Assembly (NCBI RefSeq): GCF_945859705.1 | Contig: NC_079137.1 | Span: 57,010,552 to 57,074,551, forward strand | Source: Episyrphus balteatus | Taxonomy: Eukaryota; Arthropoda; Insecta; Diptera; Syrphidae | Direction: 5' to 3' | DNA: 64,000 nt | In this document: positions 49,688-58,906 of the stretch, piece by piece | Layout: each line of letters starts with the position of its first letter | How positions within the stretch are numbered: position 1 is the first letter of the stretch | Made by a program: the position numbers and the translations under genes | The notes under the pieces: generated by a model | What the model saw: the letters and a program-made list of their open reading frames with translations, nothing else | What the model was told of the DNA's origin: nothing | Databases searched by the model: none

Positions 49688-50862
49688 CCCTCTACCGCAT
49701 ACTAACCCATATATGGTTTATCAATTTCATATCGATGTATTCCCGTTATATTGTCCCAAATGTCAAAAAGAAAAAACTTTAATAAAACTATGTCTATTTT
49801 CCTTTAATTAACCGGTTTTTATTATCAGTAAGAGAGTCGTGATTCTGAAATAAACTCATTGTTTCAAGAGCATGTCTAAAGTGCAAATCAGTGAATAAAA
49901 GTGTGAACTTTTCAAGTGTTTTTGAATAGTAATTAAGTAAGTTGCATCCAATTAAAAATAAGTTTCGTATGAATTTATTATACTATTTATGTTTATGAAG
50001 TTTGTTTTTTGTTTTTTTAATAATTTTTGTCTTTTTTTTGCGTTTTTTCCAAAACACCATATATGGGTTATTATGCGTTGGCGACTTACATTATTGATTT
50101 TTGTGGGAATTTTATTTTTTTTTGTAAAATGAATTCGAAGACTTTTTTTGGAAAAAATAAGTGTGTTAATGCTTAAACTGGTGATGGCTTTCGAAGTGAT
50201 GACGATCTAGCTTCAGATTCTGGCCCTTTTTAACATCAAACAAGCCATCTCCGAGCACTTTTGCAAATCTGTAACACCTACAATGTCACGAAAAAGAGGA
50301 TGCCCTTCAGCTTTGGCAGGATATCAAAGCAGAGATGGAACAAAACAAAGCTGAGGGAGTTATATACAAGTCACGGAAGTCCAGCCCCATGTAATCCCCA
50401 AACTCCAATTCACTCACAACAATTAAGGGCAAAAGCCGTTGAGTTCAGTGCTAACTGAAAACATCGACCATATCCCTGAATGGCAAACAAAAACACCAAT
50501 ATGTCAAATTTACGAACTGAAAACGTATTGTGTACGTGTAGAAAATTGAAGGTGTTCTTCTGCAACAATGATGAAAGAAAGAGTTTGAATAAATTCCATG
50601 AATTAGGAAAATCCAATGTAATAAAAACATACTTTACAAAACATACCTTGAATGCATACTAAACCATATATGGGTTACTAATTTTTTGCTGGAAATCGAC
50701 TTGCTGCATACTAACCCATATATGGTTTATGTTTCTAAAAATTTATATATATGTAAAAAAATAAAAAATGTTATGTAATACCTTTTTTCAACCCCTAATA
50801 AGGCTAAAAAATTGTTAAAAAAATTTTTATTTCATTTCGTTCATAATTCCTGCAGTAGAGGG
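49688..50862 (+). mobile_element. piggyBac-like element with degraded transposase
   Basis: TTAA target duplications (49684-49687, 50863-50866) flank CCCTCTACCGCATAC at the left and CTGCAGTAGAGGG at the right. TTAA duplication plus CCCT termini is diagnostic of piggyBac-type elements. Internal CATACTAACCCATATATGG-like words recur at 49702, 50068 (partial), 50653 and 50706 in sub-terminal positions. At 1175 bp it is about half the length of an autonomous piggyBac, and it contains transposase remnants. Confidence 0.82.
50129..50662 (+). pseudogene. Degraded piggyBac transposase remnant (N-terminal acidic and C-terminal Cys-rich pieces)
   Basis: Reading in more than one frame with stops: an initial ATG at 50129 followed by an acidic stretch (GFRSDDDLASDSG, ~50180-50225) like piggyBac N-termini; then SRKRGCPSAL (~50287), like the KRGRPS basic motif near the C-terminus; NIDHIPEW (~50462), like the HWP-containing linker; and finally LCTCRKLKVFFCNNDERK and FHEL (50528-50605), resembling the C-terminal Cys-rich domain. 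The catalytic DDD core is absent. Frames differ between pieces and stops intervene, so it is non-functional. The assignment rests on motif order plus the TTAA/TIR context; single motifs alone are weak. Confidence 0.5.
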
Positions 50863-50939
50863 TTAAAAAGTTGTAAATAGTTTTTTTTCAAACTTTTTCT
50901 TAGTAAAATATTAATATAATATTTATTTTTAAAAAAATT

Positions 50940-51620
50940 TGTGACCATAAATATTATTAGTTGAATTCCAAAGAGGAAAAGGTAAAAAACATATATAACA
51001 GTTTTGAAAAAAAAAAATTAAAAATTACTTACCTACTTCAATTTCATTGGATTTTTTTGATAAAAACTAAATTTTTGCATTGAAATAATTGATTTTCTTA
51101 AAGACTTTGGCAAATAATAACTTTAAGCTTTTGCTATTTAACTTTCAACAATAAGGGCTATTGAATGAATAAAAAATAACTTTATATTTAAGTGTTGAAC
51201 TTAAAAAAAAAATTAGTTAATTTTTTTTTTCAAAACTTCTATTAAAAAAAATTCTTCGAAAATGAAATACTTTTTAATTTTTTTAATAAACTGTAATACA
51301 TATTGACATTTCCTTTTATGATTTCAAATCATAATAAATGTGGCCAGAAAAATTTCAAAAATGAAATATTTTATATTACGAAAAAAGTTTTAAAAAGGAC
51401 ATCTTAAAATTTGTTTAATAATTTTTTTTTTTTTTTTAATCTGAGTGTAATTACCATTTTATCAAAAACCCTTTTTTCAATTTACTTAATTTTAATTTTA
51501 CACATATGAATAAGCTTCTAGCTTTTTAAAAATGTATATTAAAATATTGTAGGTGTTGCCGTTGTGTTTAAATATTTGTTTCGTAATTGAAGTCAATTTG
51601 TGAAAAAGTTGCATTTATCG
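50940..51620 (+). repeat. Uninterrupted relative of the 30.5-30.7/33.2-33.5 kb repeat
   Basis: GAAATAATTGATTTTCTTAA, CAACAATAAGGGCTATT, AACTGTAATACATATTGACA and GTGAAAAAGTTGCAT match the sequence on both sides of the 30690-33165 insertion (TATTGAAATAACTGATTTTT, ACTGTAATACATATTGACAT, TTGTGAGAAAATTGCAT). Confidence 0.65.
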
Positions 51621-52222
51621 CCTAAACCCTAAACGATGGAAGATTGTCCTTCACTCCCATATAGTTGTTTTCCTTTAATTGCCTAGACAATCTTTCGGCA
51701 TGAGTAAATTTATGAAATTTAAGCAAAATTTTTGAAATTAAATTAAATTTAAAAAATCAAAACGGCAACATCGGCAATTTTTAATCTGTAGACTTTAAAG
51801 TATTTTTATTTATTGACGTTTGAAACAAAAGATCCTCAAAATCAGAGCTGTTCGGCCGGGTTCTTAAATAATGCAATGTTTTCAGCTTTAGTTACTCCAC
51901 TATCACGGATAAATGTACATATCTATGTTATTTTTCGATTGTTGAAAAAATAAATACATTTTAATACAAAAATACTTAAAAACATAAAATTTAGGAACTT
52001 CTTACAAATATAATTTTGAAAATAGATTTATTCAATTTTTCTTCAAAAAAAAGGAATAAAATTAGTTTTAAAAATTATTTTAACTCAAAATACCAGTGAA
52101 TGCAAAAGGAATAATGAATTTCACAGATTTTAAAATTACAGATTCTAAGATTTAATAAAATAATCTATAAAATTGGGGCTAAAAGTTTACGAATTTATTC
52201 ATTAGCCTGAGTATTCGTTGGA

Positions 52223-53098
52223 AATAAAATAAAAACACGACTGGGGTCGCACGTACTTGCTCTTATGCTAAAAGTAACTCTAATGTTAAAGCTTTTTATT
52301 CAAGAAACTCCGTTTTAAATTATGTTTTACAAAAAAACAAGTATTCCATTTTATTACTTGCATAAAAATGTATTTTTAGAAAAAAATTTTCCAAAATCGT
52401 TAGAGCCGTTTTTTAAAAAAATAATTTTTTATATACCTAGGTATAAAAAATTTCTAACATTTTTCAAAAAAAAGTTGTTATGTCATTTTAAAGAAATAAT
52501 TAATTTACACATAAAAACGAAATTTCAAAATTTTTCACCAACCCGTTTTCAAAAAATTGATTTTTCAAAAAAAAATTTGAAATATTTTTTAAAAATCCAG
52601 AAATGCACTTTTTAAAAATTTTAATATTACCTTTATCTAAATGCTTTTGCATAAAATCGGATTGAAATCGGGTTAATTTTGTACGAGATATTCAGAAACC
52701 AAAAAAACCGTTCTATGACAGGTACCGTTAATAACGGTAATACTACACATAAAAATTTTAATCAAAATCGTTAGAGCCGTTTTTGAAAAAAATTAACTTT
52801 TCTATTTCCGTTATATGGCAGGTACCTTTAGTTTTGGTCATAAAAAAAAAATTTCAATTTCCCCTCTAGGGAATCACCAAAAACTGCAGCTAACTACCAA
52901 ATTTGAAGAAAATCACTTCACTCGTTTAGGCTGTAGCTCGAGGTACATATCTATATACAGTCAGACAGACAGAATTGCCGGACCCACTTTTTTGGCATTC
53001 TCCATCATCGTAATGTCACGTAAAATTATTATATCGAGTTCGATTTTTTTTTACGAATCCTAAACTTGCCCTATAGTACCTATATCGCAAGTAAAAAA
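52223..53098 (-). mobile_element. Helentron/DINE-1-like element, copy 3
   Basis: Reverse-oriented copy: it starts with the ACGACTGGGGTCGCACG hairpin end and ends with CCTATATCGCAAGTAAAAA. The microsatellite is short (CAGACAGACAGA near 52963). Shares the CGTTAGAGCCGTTTTT blocks and GGTACCGTTAATAACGG motifs with the other copies. The short ORF across 52815-53063 is a reading of the repeat, not a gene. Confidence 0.72.
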
Positions 53099-53864
53099 CA
53101 TAAAATTATTTTCCATACCTATAGGAAATTTTTTATGAAAACTTATTCTTTAATTTATTTTTTATTATTAATGAACATTCTTTATATTAAAAAATTATGA
53201 ATTTTATTTTATGAACGAGATTCATAGTTTTTAGGAATAACAATTTTCTCGCTTTTTTCTTAAACATATTTTAACAAATTTACAAACTGTGCACATTATT
53301 TGAAATTTACTTAGTTGGGTAACATAATAAATCATTGTTCTCAACAACATTATACCTTCACAGAATTTCACCCAAGGTTTCATCTTTCGCATCTTCTCAC
53401 ATTTTACCAAAAACCATACGGTCTCCAGATGAAAAATGTAACCCAATCGAGCAAATCATTGCCATAATACGTAAACACTTGAGGAAAGACCCCTCATAAC
53501 ATCACGTCCGTCGAAGCAGACGAATATAACTATTTTGCAAAATAAACCCGAAGAATGTAAACAATATGGTGACCACATGAAATGCACTTGAGTATAGTTT
53601 ACCGTCCATTTAAGGAATTCTTATTGCTTTGGGTAACAAAGCCTATAGCAGGCGCCAAACGAACAATATACTCAACCTTGTCTGCACGAAAGTCAAGGAC
53701 AAAGGACAATACAGTTTAAAGAGCAAAATGGATGTTAAAACTGACTAAGAGTTTAAAATGGCAATTTTTATTTTTTCATAAAATAGCGTAATTTTAACAT
53801 TTAGCAGTTTTAACAAACAAAAGACCAAAACAAAGCTAAAAGATCGATTTAACACGGAACGTAT
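53099..53864. other. Unique DNA, no gene seen
   Basis: 53440-53740 has more balanced composition (for example GACCCCTCATAACATCACGT near 53488), but no open frame longer than about 70 codons. A GGCGCCA word at 53651 echoes those in the nearby 350-bp duplications. Confidence 0.4.
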
Positions 53865-54215
53865 TTATGTCTCTTGTCTCACCTTTTGTCTAGGATCTCA
53901 CGAAAAACAATGAAACTCCACAGGAAGTCGGCGCCATACAACAAATTTAAAAGGTAAACGCTTGAGAGCTAATACTTTTACATGACCCACAAAACTTAGA
54001 GGTGGACTTATATGTTCAACCTTTAAATCAATTCAAGGTTTTATTGATTTAAAATTTTTTATTTCATGTTTTTATACTACCTGTGGTGACGGACTCGCAG
54101 TAGGTGCCGATGTAACACATTGCTGTTAAAACTCCATGTACCATTTTTAACACTTGCCGTTGCCATAGGTAAGCGTTCGTTGAAATGTGTTGACACCTTT
54201 TCGATAAGAACAAAA
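53865..54215 (+). repeat. Diverged ~350-bp direct duplication, unit 1
   Basis: CTTGTCTCACCTTTTGTCTA, GAAACTCCACAGGAAG, GGCGCCA, AGAGGTGGACTT, GTAGGTGCCGATG, TGTGTTGACAC occur here in order and again 1.37 kb downstream. Between landmarks the two have diverged strongly. No ORF supports coding; nature unknown. Confidence 0.65.
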
Positions 54216-54389
54216 TTCACAGAAAACATACGATAAAATTATGTATTAAACAAAGTCGATATTGCGAATATTTATTCAAGATATATTCACCCACGATTAT
54301 GTATTTCACCTGTGTTGTCATATCATTAATCGCAAAATTTTCCCAATTTTTTAAGTTGCAAAATAATAACTCCATTTTTAGTTTTGTAA

Positions 54390-54840
54390 TTTGACCGGTT
54401 CGCATATGTTTCGCAACTTTACCGACTTTGCGAAATTATTATTTGGGCATACGATTTATTCGCATAACGTTATTTTGCTCGAAACTTAATCATTTCAAAA
54501 TATATCGCACTTTTTGATTTTACTTTAATTAATTTGGCAAATTGTTGCTTCGCAGAAATTTATTTGACAAAAATAAACTTAGGATAATAACGCTTCGCAA
54601 TGTTTGTTTTTAATAGTTGATTTTTATCAACACTTGGCAAAGTATTTCTTTGCATTGAAATTGTTTTGGTTTGCGATCATTGCAAAATATTAAGAACAAA
54701 TACTATGTATTTAAAATAAACACTGCGAAGCAAAGTTAAATTTAATTTTTTGCAAGGAAAAAAATTGTTAAATCTGAAATTGAAAAGTGCGAAGTAAATT
54801 TTGCGAAACAATGACATTGCGAGTTCATGCGAATGCTTTT
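54390..54840. repeat. TTCGCA/TGCGAA-rich stretch
   Basis: About sixteen TTCGCA, TTGCGA or close variants on both strands in 450 bp (for example 54397, 54410, 54427, 54458, 54551, 54594, 54672, 54724, 54784, 54800, 54817, 54830). These CpG-containing words stand out in AT-rich DNA. It lies between the two 350-bp duplication units. Role unknown. Confidence 0.5.
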
Positions 54841-55239
54841 GTTTTTTGCTGTTTTTGCAAAAATTAATTTATTAAGAAAATGTTAAGAAACTGCAGGTGT
54901 TGGCTAAGCATCTTTTATTTCTATAGTCTTCATCTTCATGTCAAGGTGCATCTTCATTTATTTTCAAGACAAATCTATACTTGTGAAAAATAATTTTAAA
55001 ACTAAATTGACAGGAGGCGCTTAGAAAAATTTAAAAGAACAATGCACTCGTGCTCAACAAAAGAACACATTTTTTTTCAATTTCAGCTTGTTGCTAAATC
55101 ACTAAAACTTATTATTTACAATGCATTTTATTTCTAAATGCAGTGTAATATACAACACTTACCAATTTTCAAACAAAACAATAGAAAAAGAGTCAAACAA
55201 TATAAAAATCCATGCGGATTTGACACGCATTTTATTGTT

Positions 55240-55590
55240 TAACTTGTCTCACCTTTTGTCTAGAATTTTTGAAAAAAGACAAAGAAACTCCACAGGAAAC
55301 TGGCGCCAGACACTCAGCGTCGCAGACATTTCATTTTTGCATGACCTAAAATACACTAAAAGGTGGACATGAATTTAGTCTTAAATCAATATTTTAGGTG
55401 TATTGTTGGTTCCAGAGAATTTTTGTCGAAGAATATAAAATTGTAAGTACCTGTAACTATAGCCAAGAAATCACAATAGGTGCCGATGAAATGCACGTTT
55501 AGATCTAAGATCCACCTTGCATTTCACACTTGTCATGGTGAATAAGATGGAGTGTGTTGACACGTTTTTGGTCAACACAAAAAAGGAATT
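55240..55590 (+). repeat. Diverged ~350-bp direct duplication, unit 2
   Basis: Same ordered landmarks as unit 1: CTTGTCTCACCTTTTGTCTA, GAAACTCCACAGGAAA, GGCGCCA, AAAGGTGGACAT, ATAGGTGCCGATG, TGTGTTGACAC. The 83-codon ORF at 55121-55372 overlaps this unit but is not conserved in unit 1. Confidence 0.65.
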
Positions 55591-56339
55591 CTGAATTTCT
55601 AAGAAACGGTTTAAAAACTAAACCAACATTTTAAATGTCAAATTTCCTGAAACTTTATAGTTAATTCAAAAAAAATGCTTTAAAAAAAAAAAACAGTTTA
55701 AATTCCAAAAGAAATTGATCGTAATAGAATCTTGGAATAATCGTTCTTCGAGCAATTTCACTATTTACCTACCTTGTTTGCAAGTTCCAAGCGGCTCTTC
55801 AAATTTTATCTTTTTTTCACGGTTCCGATAAAAAACCTTTATTTTTTAAAAATACTTTCACTGTTTTATTTTTATTATTAAAATATTTTAGGTGTGAAAT
55901 TAATTTGATGCGAAACTTTTACAGTGAGTAACGCTTCTAATATGTAAGATAAAATGAACAATTTTTAGGTATCTATCAGAAAAATATCTGCAAAATAACA
56001 ACAATTTTTAAACTAAATTAATCGTGTATTTTTTTCGCATGTATTGCTCTCATGGTAAAAGTTGTTAAAAATATTCATAAAAAAAATGTTAACTTAATTT
56101 CATAAGACAATTATTAATAACAAATAATTTGTAGTATTTAGTTTTTATACCTACTAAAAAAACAAGTTCCTAAATGATTTTTTGCATTACAATCAAATAA
56201 CTTTAAAGAAAAAAATTTAAATAAATAAAAAATAATTTTTTTCATATATATTTTATATACATATCATATATTTTTTCATTAGAGGCATTTAAAGTTTTTT
56301 TAATCATAAAAAAATGATTTTCGTTGTCAATAAAAAACA
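55591..56339. other. AT-rich DNA, no gene seen
   Basis: Poly-A/T stretches and no pairable repeats found. Confidence 0.4.
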
Positions 56340-56850
56340 AAACTCAAAAGTTATATACACTGAAAAATTGCATTTTTTGAAGTGAAAACTTCTTTAGTAT
56401 TGTAGTGATTTGAAACAAAAGATGAAACGAATACGACACGAACATATTTCTACCATTCCTAGAAAAAAAAATAAGAATTTTTTGAAGCCAACTACATATG
56501 TCGAAATTTCAAGCTGAGATTACGGTACTTCCTGCCTACACTGGTCATCGTCAACAGATCTCCACAGGTGTTTTGAGGTATTTAGTTAAATCAAATTTGT
56601 ATGTGCGCTATATCAAAAGATTATATTTTTATAACTTTTTTGTTTTAACAGTTAGATGAATGAAATTTGTACTGTAGATAGGTAATAAAATAAACTATAA
56701 ATGTACAAAATTTCAATTAATTTCATATTCAAAATTCTGAGATAGTGGTAAAAAGATGTTCTTTTTCTACACACGTTATATGAGATGGTAAACTAAGGTG
56801 CATTTTCTTCACTCGGAGTTATGTTCAACTCCGAGTGAAAAAAATTGACC
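56340..56850. repeat. Composite of dispersed repeats
   Basis: 56345-56430 (GAAGTGAAAACTTCTTTAGT, TTGTAGTGATTTGAAACAAA) is the inverse of 27555-27630. 56440-56570 is an ACAACCTATAAT-family fragment (TTTCTACCATTCCTAGAAAA, AAGCTGAGATTACGGTACTT). 56795-56850 is a miniature TTTTCTTCACT hairpin (GGAGT...ACTCC). No gene. Confidence 0.5.
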
Positions 56851-57000
56851 TAAGTTTTATAGAAAACGCAATATTAAAAAAAATTGTTTAGAACTATTTT
56901 CGAAATTGTTTGTACATATCTGATTCTATGGAAAGACAAAACTAAAAATATAAACATACAAAAAAGCCGAAATAATGAAAAAATCTTACCGGGTTGCTCT

Positions 57001-57984
57001 TTTTTACTTGCGATATAGGTACTATAGGGCAAGTTTAGGATTCGTAAAAAAAATCGAACTTGAGATAACAATTTTACATGACATTACGATGATGGAGAAT
57101 GCCAAAAAAGTGGGTCCGTCAATTCTGTCTGTCTGTCTGTCTGTCCGTCTGTGTGTACCTCGAGCTACAGCCTAAACTAATGGAGCAATTTTCTTCAAAC
57201 TTGGTACTTAACAGTTTTGAGTGATTCCTTAGAGGACAAATTGAAATTTTGTTTTTAGGACCAAAACTAACGGTACCTGTCATGTAACGGAAATAGAAAA
57301 GTTAATTTTTTTCAAAAACGGCTCTAACGATTTTGATTAAAATTTTTGTATGAAGTGTAACACATAAAAGGCTCCTTTGATTATAAAAAAAAATTTTGTA
57401 CCGTTATTAATGGTACCTGCCATAGAACGGCTTTTTTGGTTTCTTAATATCTCGTACAAAACTAACCCGATTTCAACGAAAAATTTTACATAAAAGCGTT
57501 TAAGTAAAGGCAATATTAAAATTTTAGAAAACTTTCAAAACACACATTTTTGGATTTTTAAAAAATATTTCAAATTTTTTTTTTTTGAAAAATCAATTTT
57601 TCGAAAACGGGTGTGTGAAAAATTTTGAAATTTTGTTTTTATTTGTAAATTAATTATTTCTTCAAAATGACATATCAACTTTTTTTTTGATAAATGTTAG
57701 AAAATTTTTATATATAAAAAATTATTAAAAAAAAAAACGGCTAAAAATACCTTAATATACAAGAAATAATATGACATACTTAATTTTTTGTAAAAGATCA
57801 TTTAAATCGGGTTTGAATTAATTATAAAAACAGATTTTATATGTATTTTAATTTTTTTTTTAATTTCTTGAAAATATATCAAATTTTAAATTTTCCCTAA
57901 TTTTCTTGAATAAAAAGCTTCAACATAAGAGTAACTTTAAGCATAAGAGCAAGTACATGCGACCCTAGTCGTGCAATTAATTTA
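57001..57984 (+). mobile_element. Helentron/DINE-1-like non-autonomous element, copy 4
   Basis: Begins TTTTTACTTGCGATATAGG, contains a (GTCT)n microsatellite at 57125-57155 about 125 bp inside, then blocks with CGGCTCTAACGATTTT and GGTACCTGCCATAGAACG. It ends with GAGCAAGTACATGCGACC and GTCGTGCA. TACTTGC near the left end and GCAAGTA near the right end form sub-terminal inverted repeats, and the latter precedes a short hairpin. That layout plus a GTCY microsatellite is the described architecture of DINE-1/Helentron elements. It is closest to copy 3. Confidence 0.72.
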
Positions 57985-58339
57985 TGTGACATTTTCTTTG
58001 TTTTGCCGTTTTTTTTCGAAAACACAAATCCGATCTACGATAATGGCATAGCTAAAGAAATGCTATTAATGTATACAAAATCACTGGGATATTTGTGAAA
58101 ATCAACAGCGGCACTTTTTTATAACGTGGGAACTAGAAGAAGTAGAAAAGCGCTGATTACACAGAAAAATTGCTTTTTTTAATCAGTTCTGTGCTCTAAA
58201 CTGAAAAATGACAAATTTCGACTTATACCACTTTGCCTTGAAAGCGACGATATATACAAAGCAAAGTTCCACAAAAAAAATTAATCAATTAAAAAATTTA
58301 AACAAATCATAAATTTAATATAAATTAAATAAAAAAAAA

Positions 58340-58586
58340 ATGATAAGTGTGAACTTAGCGAATCGCAAATCGAATTTGGAGTAGTTTATTATATTGTTGC
58401 TAATTAGTTATGGTAAGTTTGATTTTTTTTGCTCCAGTAGTTTACGTGTTTTGGTTATTTCGCTCAGTTTATATGAACTTAGCAAATCCAAAATAAGTTG
58501 GTATTTTGTTGCTGGATATTAACGTTAATTAAGATGCTGTTGCTCCGATAGTTTTTGTTTATTTGAGTGTTTCGCTAAGTTTATAT
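58340..58586. repeat. Diverged local repeat flanking the LTR insertion (left part)
   Basis: Motifs GAACTTAGCGAAT and TTGCTAATTAGTT recur at 58351, 58420 and 58473, and again to the right of the LTR element (61195, 61245, 61259). The LTR element therefore sits inside an old, diverged repeat of about 120 bp. No gene seen. Confidence 0.45.
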
Positions 58587-58837
58587 TGTCATGTCATGTC
58601 ATATGTCATGTCGTGTATAAACATAATGTAAACTTACAATAGAACAGAAACAAAAGATCTCATGTAAAACCTCGAATAAGAACTGACAATTCATTCTGAC
58701 TACACGTGTTAAACTAACAAGAACAAAAGAACTAAAACTTTCAATGTTATAATATTCGTATTATTTTTATATTTCAATAAATGTTAACTTAAATAAGTAT
58801 TTAAGAGTTTTTAATTTATGTACTCAAGTACATAACA
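58587..58837 (+). repeat. 5' LTR
   Basis: 251-bp LTR starting with TG and ending in CA. A TATAAA box lies at 58616-58621, about 30 bp into the LTR. An AATAAA polyadenylation signal lies at 58776-58781. The start consists of short ATGTC-type repeats. It matches the 3' LTR base for base by eye. Promoter and poly(A) roles are inferred from position and motif. Confidence 0.93.
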
Positions 58838-58858
58838 TGGTGACAGAATCGGGATCTT
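58838..58858 (+). other. Putative tRNA primer-binding site of the LTR element
   Basis: The segment directly after the 5' LTR begins TGGTGACAGAATCGGGATC. It starts with TGG as PBS sequences commonly do and abuts the LTR end, as expected for minus-strand priming. It looks most like a tRNA-Leu-type PBS, but I could not match it to a tRNA 3' end without a search. Confidence 0.6.
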
Positions 58859-58906
58859 ATTAAGAAAAGATAAAATAAAATAATTGTCGAATCACGCAAC
58901 CTCAAA

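Larger units (their letters stand above)
48222..51911. mobile_element. Long-TIR element interrupted by a Helentron-like copy and a piggyBac element
   Basis: Left 48222-48404 (GTGGATTAACTAAAGC, CAGCTCTGATTTTGATGATC, TACTTTAAAGTCTA, AAAAATTGCCGATGTTGCCG) is the inverse of right 51745-51911. The inverted match resumes beyond the Helentron-like insertion: 49450-49485 (ATATGGGAGTAAAAGTCAAT, CTTCCATCGTTTAAG) versus 51619-51662 (inverse). Subtracting the two insertions leaves about 1.5 kb. No transposase recognised. Confidence 0.65.

Noticed and set aside
55303..55325. GGCGCCA word as a retroelement primer-binding site
   Set aside because: No LTR pair found around either 350-bp unit, and the word alone is too short.
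55121..55372. 83-codon ORF near the 350-bp duplication
   Set aside because: The frame is not preserved in the other duplication unit. No domain.
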